Of a DNA stretch of 64,000 nucleotides, positions 17,430-26,066 are shown in pieces (the first letter of the stretch is position 1; every line of letters starts with the position of its first letter). The notes beneath the pieces are model-generated. The model did not search any database and was not told the origin of the DNA. It saw only the letters and a list, made by a program, of their open reading frames with translations. Source of the DNA: Sphingomonadaceae bacterium PASS1 (GTDB lineage: Bacteria; Pseudomonadota; Alphaproteobacteria; Sphingomonadales; Sphingomonadaceae); assembly GCA_002255985.1 (NCBI GenBank), contig NKIR01000002.1, positions 124,001 to 188,000 of the forward strand, written 5' to 3'. A program made the position numbers and the translations under genes.

Positions 17430-20186
17430 ATGACTTCAGTACCTGACCGGATTATAAAGCAACGCGACATTATCGACAGGACTGCGCTTGCCGATAAAGT
17501 TGACTTTATTGTTGCGGAAAATGGTCCTCAGCGGTGCCGTCCGCAGTTTCTCGAACTTTTGCAAGTCGCATTGGCGGACGGACGGGCCGAAATCAAACGA
17601 CGACTGGGTGAAAACCCGTCACAGGGTTATCGCGCGTCCGCGGAGCAAGCCTTTCTGGTCGATCAGATTGTCCGGCTCATTTACGACTATGTGACAGTCC
17701 ACGCATATCCCGCGGCGAACCGCTCAGCATCGGAACGGATCGCTATCCTTGCTGTGGGCGGATATGGCCGCGGCGAGATGGCGCCACATAGCGACGTCGA
17801 TATCGGGTTTGTTACCCCTTACAAAAGGAGCTCATGGACCGAACAAGTCGTCGAAGCGATTTTGTACCTTCTCTGGGATCTCGGCCTGAAAGTGGGCCAA
17901 TCCAGCCGGTCTTTGGATGAGACCGTGAAAATGGCGCAAGAAGATCTGACGATCCGTACCGCGCTTTTGGAAAGCAGGTTCGTTTGGGGCGACCGTGCCG
18001 TGTACGAAGAGGCGGCATTACGCTTCTGGAACGAAGTGGTCGCAAATACCGCACCCGATTTTGTGCGCTTAAAAATGGCCGAACGCGATGAACGGCACAA
18101 GCGCATGGGCGACAGCCGCTATGTTGTGGAGCCCAATATCAAAGACGGCAAAGGTGGCTTGCGGGATTTGCATACCTTGTATTGGATTGGGAAATATATC
18201 CACAAGGTCTCAACGGCATCTGATCTCGTCCATGTTGGGCTGTTGTCGGTCGAGGAATATAACCGCTTCAGGAAAGCAGAAAATTTCCTCTGGTCCGTTC
18301 GTTGCCATATGCACAATATTACCGGCCGCGCAGAGGAACGCCTCACGTTTGATTTGCAACGGGAAGTGGCCGAACAAATGCAGTTCGCTGATCGCCCGGG
18401 TCGTTCGGCTGTTGAACGGTTCATGCATTATTATTTCTTGAATGCCAAAACCGTAGGCGACGTTACTGGCTTATTCTTGGCCCACTTGGACGAAGCCATG
18501 GCCAAAAAGGGCCGTCGGTTCATTCCAAGTTTTATCCGGAAACCAAGTAAGCTCAACGGTTTCCAACTTGACCGCGGTCGTTTGGCATTACCCAATGATC
18601 AATTTTTCGCAGAAGACCCAGTTCGGCTATTGGAAATTTTCCACCTCGCAGATTTGCATGAGCTGGAAATTCACCCTTCAGCCATGCGGACCGCTCAGCG
18701 TGATTCCCGGCTTGTGGATAAGGCGGTCCGAAAGGACCCGCGCGCCAACGCGCTCTTTTTAGATATTTTGACGTCACGCCGCGATCCTGAAACCGTGCTG
18801 CGTTGGATGAACGAGTCGACAATTTTTGGTCGGTTCATTCCCGATTTCCGGCGCGTGGTCGCGCAAATGCAGTTTGACATGTACCATCATTACACCGTCG
18901 ACGAACACTCGATCCGCGCCATTGGACTATTGGCAAACATCGAAAACGGAAACCTGAAGCAGGATCATCCGCTTTCGGCGGCCATAATGCGGAATATCAT
19001 CAGCAGAAGGGTATTGTATGTCGCAACCTTGCTGCACGATATTGCAAAGGGGCGCGGCGGAGACCACAGCGTCATAGGCGCTCAGGTCGCTGAGTCACTA
19101 TGCCCGCGACTTGGCCTAACAGCCGCAGAGACCGAAACAGTCGCTTGGTTGGTACGTCACCATTTGTTGATGTCCGCGACATCGTTCAAACGTGACCTTG
19201 CGGACTTCAAAACGATACTGGATTTTGCGCAGGCCGTTCAGTCACCTGAACGGTTGAAATTGCTGCTCGTCTTGACCGTGGTGGACATTCGCGCCGTTGG
19301 CCCAGGCGTCTGGAACAGTTGGAAACGCCAATTATTATCCGATCTTTTCGAAGCCACTGAAGAAGTGCTGCGGCTTGGCCACAAACAACGTGGCCGCGAC
19401 GAACGCATCGCTTCTAAAAAATCGAAGCTGGCGTCAGCGTTACGGTTGTCACCGGAAAAATTTGCGCATTTCGCAAAGATATTACCCGACGCTTATTGGA
19501 TAGCGGAGCCAGACGATATCATTGAGCGCAATGCACGGCATTTATTGGAGAATGAAGGCACCGAGCTTGCTATTGATGCCTGCTATTACCCCGACCGGGG
19601 AGCCACGCTCGTCACTGTGTTCGCGGCCGACCATCCCGGCTTATTTTATCGGATTGCAGGTGCAATTCACTTGGCGGGTGGAAACATCATCGATGCGCGG
19701 ATCCACACAAGCAGCGACGGGATGGCGATCGATAATTTCCTGATCCAAGATCCAGTCGGCCGTCCATTTCGCGAGCAGGGGCAATTGGAACGCTTGGCAC
19801 GCAATATCGAGGAGGCATTGACCAACCGTGCAAAGTTGATGACTCAACTTGATGCCAAGCCAAAGGCTCTACGACGCGCCGACGCATTTAAAATTGCGCC
19901 TTCGGTGTTGATCGATAATCAGGCCTCTAACCGCTTCACCGTTGTAGAGGTGAACGCGTTGGATCGGCCGGCATTGCTGAACAATTTGGCACTGGCTCTG
20001 TTCGAGTCAAAGGTAACACTGCACAGTGCGCACATCGCAACCTATGGCGAACGCGCAGTAGATACATTCTATGCGACAGATCTTTTCGGTGCAAAAATTG
20101 AAAACAAGACCAAGCTGAAATCACTTGAAACAAGGCTGCTCGAGGCGGCCACTGTCCGTGCTAGGGTAAAAGCAAAAGCTGCGTAG
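17430..20186 (+). CDS. glnD: Bifunctional [protein-PII] uridylyltransferase/uridylyl-removing enzyme
   Basis: A protein of 918 residues, the full length of the family. Nucleotidyltransferase motif VGGYGRGEMAPHSDVDIGF lies near 109-127, an HD hydrolase domain with LLHDIAKGRGGDHS near 535, and two C-terminal ACT domains (VFAADHPGLFYRIAGAIH near 732; VEVNALDRPALLNNLALAL near 837). It senses glutamine and uridylylates or de-uridylylates PII proteins, controlling nitrogen assimilation. It stands alone, followed by a strong hairpin terminator. The start ATG at 17430 has little Shine-Dalgarno character. Confidence 0.97.
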   Translation: MTSVPDRIIKQRDIIDRTALADKVDFIVAENGPQRCRPQFLELLQVALADGRAEIKRRLGENPSQGYRASAEQAFLVDQIVRLIYDYVTVHAYPAANRSASERIAILAVGGYGRGEMAPHSDVDIGFVTPYKRSSWTEQVVEAILYLLWDLGLKVGQSSRSLDETVKMAQEDLTIRTALLESRFVWGDRAVYEEAALRFWNEVVANTAPDFVRLKMAERDERHKRMGDSRYVVEPNIKDGKGGLRDLHTLYWIGKYIHKVSTASDLVHVGLLSVEEYNRFRKAENFLWSVRCHMHNITGRAEERLTFDLQREVAEQMQFADRPGRSAVERFMHYYFLNAKTVGDVTGLFLAHLDEAMAKKGRRFIPSFIRKPSKLNGFQLDRGRLALPNDQFFAEDPVRLLEIFHLADLHELEIHPSAMRTAQRDSRLVDKAVRKDPRANALFLDILTSRRDPETVLRWMNESTIFGRFIPDFRRVVAQMQFDMYHHYTVDEHSIRAIGLLANIENGNLKQDHPLSAAIMRNIISRRVLYVATLLHDIAKGRGGDHSVIGAQVAESLCPRLGLTAAETETVAWLVRHHLLMSATSFKRDLADFKTILDFAQAVQSPERLKLLLVLTVVDIRAVGPGVWNSWKRQLLSDLFEATEEVLRLGHKQRGRDERIASKKSKLASALRLSPEKFAHFAKILPDAYWIAEPDDIIERNARHLLENEGTELAIDACYYPDRGATLVTVFAADHPGLFYRIAGAIHLAGGNIIDARIHTSSDGMAIDNFLIQDPVGRPFREQGQLERLARNIEEALTNRAKLMTQLDAKPKALRRADAFKIAPSVLIDNQASNRFTVVEVNALDRPALLNNLALALFESKVTLHSAHIATYGERAVDTFYATDLFGAKIENKTKLKSLETRLLEAATVRARVKAKAA

Positions 20187-20227
20187 GATCGCGAAACTTT
20201 CAGCTGCATCTGTTAACGACACAAAAA

Positions 20228-20260
20228 AAAGGCCAGTCTTTCGACCGGCCTTTCTTTTAA
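20228..20260. terminator. Bidirectional intrinsic terminator between glnD and the OmpA gene
   Basis: AAAGGCCaGTC (20228-20238) pairs with GACcGGCCTTT (20243-20253) around a short loop; one position is unpaired. It is flanked by a run of A on the left and TTTCTTTT on the right, so it can act for both converging genes. Confidence 0.85.
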
Positions 20261-20279
20261 CATATTCGTCCGTTCGGAA

Positions 20280-21413
20280 TTACATTCCCGAGTTTGGACC
20301 GTAAGTGACTTCAACTCGACGGTTTTGCGGTTCACGCTCACCATCTGCAGTCTGAACCAATGGCGCAGTTTCACCGAATGCTTCGGTTGCAATTGCACCG
20401 CCGGCAACGCCCTTGGACTCAAGGTAAGAACGTACGGTGGTGTTACGACGCTCGGAGAGACCAACGTTGTACTTTGCGGTACCCGACTTATCGGCGTGAC
20501 CAGCAAGCATAACCTTCGCTGTGCCACAGTTCGAGTACTGAGCAACAGCGTTGTCCAGAACCGATGCTGCGTCAGGACGCAAGTTCGACTTATCCCAATC
20601 GAAGAATACGATGTAAGGACCGGTGTTGCACACTGGCGCTGGTGGTGGCGGCGGTGGTGGTGGTGGCGGTGGAGCTGGTGGTGCCACATATGGTGGCGGT
20701 GGTGGGGGTGCTGCAACTTCAACTGGCGCAGGTGCACCGCCGAAATTGTAAATCAGGCTACCCATGATGCTGTGCGAACGGAAGCGCGTGTCAACAGCGC
20801 GACCAAGACGGTCAACAAGACCAACGTTGTTTGCGTTGAAGAAACGGTACTTCATACCGATGTCCCAGCTATCGCTCAGTGGCGCACGGATGCCCGCAAG
20901 AGCCTGCCATGCAAAGCCAGTGTCCGAATCATCGAGGAACGATGGAGCACCGAAAACGGCCTGCACGTCAACGCGAGCAACTCCAACGCCGCCGCCGACG
21001 AAGCCCTGAAGGCCGTCATCGTCGCCGAAATCCAAAAGACCATTGACCATGAAGCTCAATGCGCTTGCATCGCCGGCAATTTTGTACGAACCGCTACGTG
21101 CGAGTGCAGTTGTTGCACCGCCAGTAATCTGTGGAGTCTGGCTATTGAAACCAGTTACATCAGCCTGACGATACGAAACTTCTGATTCAAGACGAAAACC
21201 GCCGAAATCATAGCCGACCACGCCGCCGAAATCATAACCCTTGCTTGTGTCAACCGATGCAGCATTCTTCAATGTGCCGATATCCAAAGCCAAGTCTTCT
21301 AATATCATGGCACCGCCATCGACTCCAACATACCACTGGTCGTCGCGGGCCAAAGCCGGTGATGCCAGAGCAGTAGAAGCGAGCACCAAACCTATGGCTA
21401 ACTTACGCATCAA
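20280..21413 (-). CDS. OmpA family outer membrane protein
   Basis: A protein of 377 residues with a signal peptide (MMRKLAIGLVLASTALASPALA). Residues about 23-230 form a beta-barrel with alternating aromatic strands (GYDFGGVVGYDFGGFRLESEVSYRQ region). A proline-rich linker near 235-262 is followed by an OmpA-like peptidoglycan-binding domain with FFDWDKSNLRPDA, AGHADKSGTAKYNVGLSERR and NRRVEVTYG. It anchors the outer membrane to the cell wall. A strong promoter lies upstream and AAAGGGGAAAG precedes the start, fitting high expression. The C-rich linker codons produce repeat-like DNA at about 20640-20720. Confidence 0.93.
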   Translation of the reverse strand: MMRKLAIGLVLASTALASPALARDDQWYVGVDGGAMILEDLALDIGTLKNAASVDTSKGYDFGGVVGYDFGGFRLESEVSYRQADVTGFNSQTPQITGGATTALARSGSYKIAGDASALSFMVNGLLDFGDDDGLQGFVGGGVGVARVDVQAVFGAPSFLDDSDTGFAWQALAGIRAPLSDSWDIGMKYRFFNANNVGLVDRLGRAVDTRFRSHSIMGSLIYNFGGAPAPVEVAAPPPPPPYVAPPAPPPPPPPPPPPAPVCNTGPYIVFFDWDKSNLRPDAASVLDNAVAQYSNCGTAKVMLAGHADKSGTAKYNVGLSERRNTTVRSYLESKGVAGGAIATEAFGETAPLVQTADGEREPQNRRVEVTYGPNSGM

Positions 21414-21455
21414 CTTTCCCCTTTTCTATCTTAAGAACTGAAATTCTAGAACATA

Positions 21456-21484
21456 AGTCTATCGATTCTGTTCCATCGATGCAA
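21456..21484 (-). promoter_or_regulatory. Sigma-70-type promoter of the OmpA gene
   Basis: On the minus strand TTGCAT (21484-21479) and TAGACT (21461-21456) are separated by exactly 17 bases. It lies about 45 bases upstream of the OmpA start with an AT-rich leader between. Two ATCGAT copies overlap the spacer and may only reflect chance. Confidence 0.55.
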
Positions 21485-21570
21485 GTCGCTATGTACCTAC
21501 ACTGTTGCTAAAATGTCGCTATTATTCACATTTAATCCAAATACTGGCGGTGTTTTCGCGATGCGGTCGG

Positions 21571-21801
21571 TTAACGCGTCAATATGCCTATCAATCTGAA
21601 ATACTGTAACATCGCACCGATTGTAGCACGCGCTTCGGTGTCCACGACTGCCCCACCAGACGGGTTTGTGATAATTGGGCCGCTTCGCCAAACACCGTCC
21701 GTGTACATGCTATCTCGACCAACTGACCTGTCCCAAAGCCGCATCCCGTCATGGACAACCGGATAGCGCCAGTCACCGCCTATCCATATCGCAATTTTCG
21801 A
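21571..21801 (-). pseudogene. Orphan C-terminal fragment of a phage-type (DUF2793-like) protein
   Basis: The minus-strand frame is open for 76 codons between a TAG at 21804-21802 and a TAA at 21573-21571 but has no plausible in-frame start codon. Its product contains GGDWRYPVVHDGMRLWD, MYTDGVWRSG and the end PSGGAVVDTEARATIGAML. The last segment resembles the C-terminal tail of DUF2793-type proteins of sphingomonad prophages, which usually end in a similar sequence about an acidic-residue-rich helix. It is therefore most simply a truncated remnant. It lies just downstream of a promoter-like site and a dyad, so transcription is possible. Recognition is from memory of the family and is moderately sure. 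Confidence 0.5.
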
Positions 21802-21810
21802 CTACGCCCA

Positions 21811-21861
21811 ACACTAACCAAATAACGTTACGATGTCAATATATATTAACCTATTTGGTTA
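21811..21861. promoter_or_regulatory. 10-bp inverted repeat overlapping a minus-strand promoter-like site
   Basis: TAACCAAATA (21815-21824) and TATTTGGTTA (21852-21861) are perfect inverted copies with a 27-base spacer. On the minus strand TTGACA (21839-21834) and TAGTGT (21816-21811), 17 bases apart, lie across the left arm. This suggests an operator controlling the fragment to the left or the pseudouridine synthase gene to the right. Confidence 0.5.
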
Positions 21862-21921
21862 TGATTTTACGCGCTGAGAAGATGATTTCCCCTTTTCTGG
21901 CGGCTTCGCTATGGGTTAGGG

Positions 21922-22467
21922 ATGTCGCGCGTCATTCTGTTCAACAAGCCTTATGGCGTCTTGCCGCAATTTACCGACAAGGGAACCGCCGGTTCGCCGC
22001 GCCCGACCTTGTCCAACTTTATCGACGTGCCCGGCGTCTATCCCGCTGGTCGGTTGGATATGGACAGCGAAGGGCTGATGATCCTGACCGACGACGGGCG
22101 GTTGCAGGCGCGCATTTCCGATCCGCGGTACAAGCTGCCCAAAATCTACCGCGTTCAGGTTGAGGGCGTGGTTTCCGATGATGCGCTCGTCCAATTGCGG
22201 CGCGGTGTGCAGTTGAAGGACGGGATGACCTTGCCTGCCGAGGCAGAGCGCATTGCCGACCCGCAGCTTTGGCCGCGCGATCCGCCTATCCGCGTCCGCC
22301 AGACCGTGCCCGACAGCTGGATACAACTTGTCATCCGCGAAGGCCGCAACCGGCAAGTGCGCCGCATGACCGCCGCAGTTGGCCACCCGACATTGCGGCT
22401 GGTGCGCCATGGCGTTGGTGATTGGACGCTGGACGATCTTGCCCCCGGCAGTTGGCGCGAGGTCTGA
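21922..22467 (+). CDS. rRNA pseudouridine synthase, RsuA/RluB/RluE family
   Basis: A protein of 181 residues without an S4 domain, which fits RluE (23S rRNA U2457) better than RsuA or RluB. The start [15 protein letters not shown] and the catalytic block [20 protein letters not shown] (aspartate in GRLD near residue 47) are characteristic, as are [13 protein letters not shown] and the C-terminal [23 protein letters not shown]. It isomerises a specific uridine in rRNA. The length and motifs are complete. Confidence 0.88.
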   Translation: MSRVILFNKPYGVLPQFTDKGTAGSPRPTLSNFIDVPGVYPAGRLDMDSEGLMILTDDGRLQARISDPRYKLPKIYRVQVEGVVSDDALVQLRRGVQLKDGMTLPAEAERIADPQLWPRDPPIRVRQTVPDSWIQLVIREGRNRQVRRMTAAVGHPTLRLVRHGVGDWTLDDLAPGSWREV

Positions 22468-22476
22468 CGCAAGGGT

Positions 22477-22653
22477 TTAATCCGCCGGTCGCGGCACACG
22501 CTTGCCCTTGGTCCGGCTCGTCAGATGATATTGGCCGCATCGGTCGCAGCGGTAATGGCGCAGCGTGATTGTCGCTGCCGTCATTGCGGCAATGGCCTCC
22601 GCCTCCGCCGCGTACCCCGCCTTTCTTCGGCAAATGCTCAGCCGCGTGCGCAA
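22477..22653 (-). CDS. Small conserved zinc-ribbon-like protein (58 residues)
   Basis: A short minus-strand frame begins with TTG at 22653, one base after the stop of the ribosomal oxygenase gene, and ends with TAA at 22477. It encodes 58 residues: a basic, alanine-rich helix (YAAEAEAIAAMTA) followed by YRCDRCGQYHLTSRTKGKR. The CxxC plus a nearby histidine suggests metal binding. The HLTSR-KGKR ending is familiar from small hypothetical proteins of sphingomonads. An internal ATG near residue 22 would remove half of it. Function unknown; the tight spacing suggests co-transcription with the oxygenase. Confidence 0.6.
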   Translation of the reverse strand: MRTRLSICRRKAGYAAEAEAIAAMTAATITLRHYRCDRCGQYHLTSRTKGKRVPRPAD

Positions 22654-22654
22654 A

Positions 22655-23806
22655 TCAATCTTCGCCTTCGAACGCGATGCACCCCATGTTGCACAGCTGC
22701 GTCAGCAGGTCGATTGCGGCGTCCACTGACGCAAGAGCAGCGTCGAGGACCAAGGCATCTTGCGCGCACAGTTTCCGCGCCAGATCGGCTGTCTCCGCCC
22801 CGCAGTCAAAACATGCGCCATCGGCAAAGAACATCACGGCATGCGCGCCATCGCCCACAAATGCCAACCGGCTTGCCGGATTGCGCGACACCGGGGCCTG
22901 ATCGCCAACAAATTTCCGCGCCTCGTCCGCTGCAACGGGGGTTTCAGGCCGCCAGTCCATTTCGGCATATTTGGGCGTGCTATTGAACATGCCAAACCAA
23001 CGGGCAAAGGCGCGCGGGTCGGAAAGCGAATCGAGCGTCATCCGGTGCAAGCGCGCCAAGGCGTCGGGCATAATCTCGCCCGGGTTGGCCTGAGCCGACA
23101 AATCCGGATCGCGGTACAAATCGTCTTCGGCAATCTGCTCAAGCATATCATCGACAAAATGCCCCAGCAGGTCGGCGCGCGACGGCGCACGAAAGCCAAC
23201 CGAATAGGTCATGCAGTCCGAACCCACCGCAACGCCATTATGCGCGATGCCGGGCGGGACATACAGGATATCGCCGGGTTCAAGCACCCATTCTTCGGTC
23301 GCCTCAAATTCTGCGAGCAGCTTTAGGTCTTCATGCGGCACCAGCGGGCTATCGGCGTCGCAATGCGGCCCAATCTGCCAACGGCGGCGGCCGTGGCCCT
23401 GAATCAGGAAAACATCATATTGGTCGAAATGCGGGCCAACGCCGCCTTGGTCCGCGGCAAGGCTGACCATGACATCGTCAATCCGCCAGTTGGGGATAAA
23501 ACGGAACGGCGCGATGAGGTCAGCCACCATCGGCACATGGTGATCGACCGCCTGCACCAGCAAAGTCCAATGCGATTCACCAAGGCCGCCCAAGCGATCC
23601 TCATGCTGTGGCCCCTGCTCCATCTCCCAGCCCTTGGCGGTCTGGCAAATCAGGCGCGACTCCACTTCTTCTTCGCACGCGAGGCCAGCAAGCTCATCGG
23701 GCTCAAGCGGGTTTTGCCAATTGCGCCACGGATTGCGGATAAGCAGCGGCTTTTTCTGCCAATAATCGCGCAAGAAGGCGTCTGTTTCGAAGTTATCAAA
23801 TTCCAT
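22655..23806 (-). CDS. roxA: JmjC-type ribosomal oxygenase (RoxA/YcfD family)
   Basis: A protein of 383 residues from the ATG at 23806, preceded by GGTGGA. It is a 2-oxoglutarate/Fe(II) hydroxylase; the E. coli homologue hydroxylates an arginine of ribosomal protein uL16. Key features are the N-terminal FLRDYWQKKPLLIRN, the iron ligands HFDQYDVF near residue 128 and the distal histidine in VPPGIAHNGVA near 190, followed by YSVGFRAPS. A winged-helix-like C-terminal part follows. The longer frame to 23896 is not supported by conserved sequence. It is divergent from a small membrane-protein gene. Confidence 0.88.
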   Translation of the reverse strand: MEFDNFETDAFLRDYWQKKPLLIRNPWRNWQNPLEPDELAGLACEEEVESRLICQTAKGWEMEQGPQHEDRLGGLGESHWTLLVQAVDHHVPMVADLIAPFRFIPNWRIDDVMVSLAADQGGVGPHFDQYDVFLIQGHGRRRWQIGPHCDADSPLVPHEDLKLLAEFEATEEWVLEPGDILYVPPGIAHNGVAVGSDCMTYSVGFRAPSRADLLGHFVDDMLEQIAEDDLYRDPDLSAQANPGEIMPDALARLHRMTLDSLSDPRAFARWFGMFNSTPKYAEMDWRPETPVAADEARKFVGDQAPVSRNPASRLAFVGDGAHAVMFFADGACFDCGAETADLARKLCAQDALVLDAALASVDAAIDLLTQLCNMGCIAFEGED

Positions 23807-23935
23807 TTCCACCCGCTGTGCATTCGCGCGACAGAATGCAAGTCCTGTTGCTGCATAAGTGGCCAAGGAAAACATAATCGGCCGATTGCGGAACATATGC
23901 GACGCGCTGGGGTTTTGCTGGCCAAGGAGTATTCA

Positions 23936-24142
23936 ATGGCCAATATTCTCGACATATCTGGAAAACCATTGCCGTCCCGCAGACGGTCGAAACGGCGCTT
24001 GCGCGCGCAGGATATGCGTGACCTGTTAAAAGTCCTGATCATGCTGATGATGGTCATCGCGGGCTATTTCCTATTCGCGCCCGCCGGCGAGGCCACGCGG
24101 GCACCGGATGCGGACATCGCACGGAATATGCCCGAGGGTTAA
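23936..24142 (+). CDS. Small single-helix membrane protein (68 residues)
   Basis: Started at the ATG at 23936 with AAGGAG 6 bases upstream. The first 30 residues are very basic (PSRRRSKRRLRAQDM). They are followed by one membrane helix (LLKVLIMLMMVIAGYFLF) and a short polar tail, so the protein should sit in the inner membrane with a cytoplasmic basic head. No family is recognised. The strong ribosome binding site and the position ahead of the VTT-domain gene support it as real. Confidence 0.6.
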   Translation: MANILDISGKPLPSRRRSKRRLRAQDMRDLLKVLIMLMMVIAGYFLFAPAGEATRAPDADIARNMPEG

Positions 24143-24184
24143 AAGCTTGCACTTGTGGCCGTTCGCGGTTTAACGCCGCAGACA

Positions 24185-24823
24185 ATGTTGAAACGCCTAT
24201 ATGATTGGATGATGGAAAAAGCTGGGCACCCCCATGCCGAACGCTGGCTGTTCCTGTTTTCCTTCATCGAAAGCTCATTCTTCCCGATACCACCGCACCC
24301 GCTGCTCGGGTTGATGTGTCTTGCGCGCCCGGACAAAGCATTGCGCTATGGGGCGATTTGTACCTTAGCGTCCGTCATGGGCGGGCTCTTTGGCTATGCC
24401 ATTGGCTATTTTGCCTATGAAACCATTGGCACCGCGCTGCTGAAAGCGCTTGGGCTATGGGACAGCTTTCCCGCTGCAGCATGCTATCTGCGCGAATTTG
24501 GCGCGGAGATTATTTTGATCAAGGGCGCGACCCCCATTCCGTTCAAGCTGCTGACCTTGACTGCAGGTTTCATCAAAATGGACCTGTTCACCTTCATCTG
24601 GGCCAGCGTGTTAAGCCGGGCATTCCAGTTCATGCTGGTCGGATTTTTGTTCTGGAAATTCGGACGCCCTATCAAGGCATTTATCGACAAATATTTGGCG
24701 TGGGTCACCGCCGCGTTTCTGGTGGCGGTCGTCGGCGGATTTTTTGCGTTCACGACGCTGGCTGGTAATGGCGCGAGCAAAAGTGATGTCTGCTCGAACG
24801 TCACAACGATTAAAGCAAGCTAG
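24185..24823 (+). CDS. YqaA/DedA-like VTT-domain membrane protein
   Basis: A protein of 212 residues if started at the ATG at 24185, which gives the usual family N-terminus MLKRLYDWMMEKAGHPHAE; a GTG at 24155 would add 10 residues. The SNARE-associated/VTT domain is seen in FIESSFFPIPPHPLL near residue 25, the re-entrant loop region GAEIILIKGATPIPFKLLTLTAG near 110 and several hydrophobic helices. Relatives move or scramble lipids or undecaprenyl phosphate across the inner membrane; the exact role of the YqaA branch is unsettled. Confidence 0.8.
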   Translation: MLKRLYDWMMEKAGHPHAERWLFLFSFIESSFFPIPPHPLLGLMCLARPDKALRYGAICTLASVMGGLFGYAIGYFAYETIGTALLKALGLWDSFPAAACYLREFGAEIILIKGATPIPFKLLTLTAGFIKMDLFTFIWASVLSRAFQFMLVGFLFWKFGRPIKAFIDKYLAWVTAAFLVAVVGGFFAFTTLAGNGASKSDVCSNVTTIKAS

Positions 24824-24864
24824 CACCGCCGCACGCGGGGTACTTACAATATTGGAAAGCGGTC

Positions 24865-25179
24865 ATGGACAGCTGTTCACGCAAAATCGTCACTTTCATC
24901 GCGGTCGTCACCATCATTGTCGTGGCCGCCATGGCCACGCGATCTTATCTCGATGCGGGCCAAAGCACGACTGCCGCGCCGGTTGAGACCAATGAAGCTA
25001 ACGCTCCGGAAGCACCAAAGCGGCAGCCCGCTGAAAATGTGACCAAACCAAGCGACGAAATGCCCGTTGCCGCTCCAGAAATTGAAGACATTCCGGCCAT
25101 CACTGGCGAACCGTCGATGACGTTTGAAAATGAAAACAGCGAGACAAGCGAACCCGCTACGCCGGAAAATGGCGAATAA
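24865..25179 (+). CDS. Hypothetical membrane-anchored acidic protein (104 residues)
   Basis: The ATG at 24865 follows GGAAAG. Residues 8-26 form one hydrophobic helix (VTFIAVVTIIVVAAMATRS); the remaining 75 residues are rich in Glu, Pro, Ala and Thr and look disordered, probably extending into the periplasm. No family is recognised. A position 41 bases after the VTT-domain gene on the same strand is compatible with an operon. Low complexity makes it hard to exclude a chance frame, but codon usage resembles that of its neighbours. Confidence 0.5.
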   Translation: MDSCSRKIVTFIAVVTIIVVAAMATRSYLDAGQSTTAAPVETNEANAPEAPKRQPAENVTKPSDEMPVAAPEIEDIPAITGEPSMTFENENSETSEPATPENGE

Positions 25180-25185
25180 GGTCCG

Positions 25186-25605
25186 TTAACGCGCGAACAG
25201 ATTTGCGTCGTCGGCGAATGCCTTGAATTCCAGTGCATTGCCGCTCGGGTCACAGAAGAACATCGTCGCCTGTTCGCCAATTTCGCCTTTAAACCGGACA
25301 TGGGGTGCAATACCAAAGCGGATGCCAGCGGCGGTGACGCGGGCGGCCAGCAATTCCCATTGCTCCATCGTCAGAACCACGCCAAAATGGGGTACGGGAA
25401 CGTCGTGGCCATCCACCGGATTATGCGTGGAAACGGATCGCGCATTGGGATCGAGATGCGCGACGATCTGGTGTCCGAAAAAGTCGAAGTCGACCCAGTG
25501 ATCGGACGCGCGCCCTTCGGGGCACCCCATGATGTCGCCGTAAAAGCGCCGCGCTTCGGATAAGTCATGGACGGGAAAGGCCAAGTGGAAGGGGCGTAAG
25601 CTCAT
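25186..25605 (-). CDS. VOC (glyoxalase/bleomycin-resistance fold) family protein
   Basis: A protein of 139 residues from the ATG at 25605, which overlaps the stop of the upstream gene by ATGA. It has the two beta-alpha-beta-beta-beta modules of the vicinal-oxygen-chelate fold: [20 protein letters not shown] (first metal histidine) and [16 protein letters not shown], ending [15 protein letters not shown] with the conserved glutamate. Members include lyases, dioxygenases and isomerases; this one is most like uncharacterised YcgJ-type relatives and the substrate is unknown. Confidence 0.82.
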   Translation of the reverse strand: MSLRPFHLAFPVHDLSEARRFYGDIMGCPEGRASDHWVDFDFFGHQIVAHLDPNARSVSTHNPVDGHDVPVPHFGVVLTMEQWELLAARVTAAGIRFGIAPHVRFKGEIGEQATMFFCDPSGNALEFKAFADDANLFAR

Positions 25606-25976
25606 TTTGATGTCACCGGTTTTGGAAGTGGTTGATCGGAAAAATCGGCAGTAGCGAGTTCCTGCGACATTTGCATCGCGCATTTGTTGATTGTCGCCGG
25701 ATCGCTTGGGCCCTGAAATTCGGCTTTCGCAGCTTCGGCCATGGCAACCGCAACCAACTCACGCGGTTGGCCGCTTTGTTCGGTGATGCGGCTGCCGACG
25801 ATGCCGGCCCATCGTTTTCCCGATTGCCCGACATTGGGTACATCGGACGGCGCGGTGCCAAGCCGCTGTCGCTCCGCCAAGGTCGCGAGTGTCGCAACAC
25901 AAGCGATATCCGACTGATGCGTTTCAGTCAGGGCGGATGGGGAAGAAAGCGCGAGCGCATACACAAAAATAATCAT
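25602..25976 (-). CDS. Hypothetical exported protein (124 residues)
   Basis: The N-terminus [21 protein letters not shown] looks like a short signal peptide. The mature part is helical and includes two cysteines ([16 protein letters not shown] and [12 protein letters not shown]) that could form a disulfide in the periplasm. It is translationally coupled to the downstream VOC gene. No family is recognised; similar small exported proteins are frequent in sphingomonads, which is recollection rather than a search result. Confidence 0.6.
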   Translation of the reverse strand: MIIFVYALALSSPSALTETHQSDIACVATLATLAERQRLGTAPSDVPNVGQSGKRWAGIVGSRITEQSGQPRELVAVAMAEAAKAEFQGPSDPATINKCAMQMSQELATADFSDQPLPKPVTSK

Positions 25977-26066
25977 CGCGATGAATTAGCATCGAAAGCC
26001 TGAACCGCAAGCAACGACGACTTTTGTGCGATTGCAATTGTCATATATGGAGGGCAAAGGCGGGCC

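Noticed and set aside
20640-20720. Tandem GGT/GGC repeats that could look like a repeat array
   Set aside because: They encode the proline-rich linker of OmpA on the minus strand and lack the spacer pattern of a CRISPR array.
20325-21185. A 286-codon open frame on the plus strand
   Set aside because: It is antisense to the OmpA gene; its cysteine/tryptophan-rich product comes from the proline-rich linker read backwards. The OmpA product is clear.
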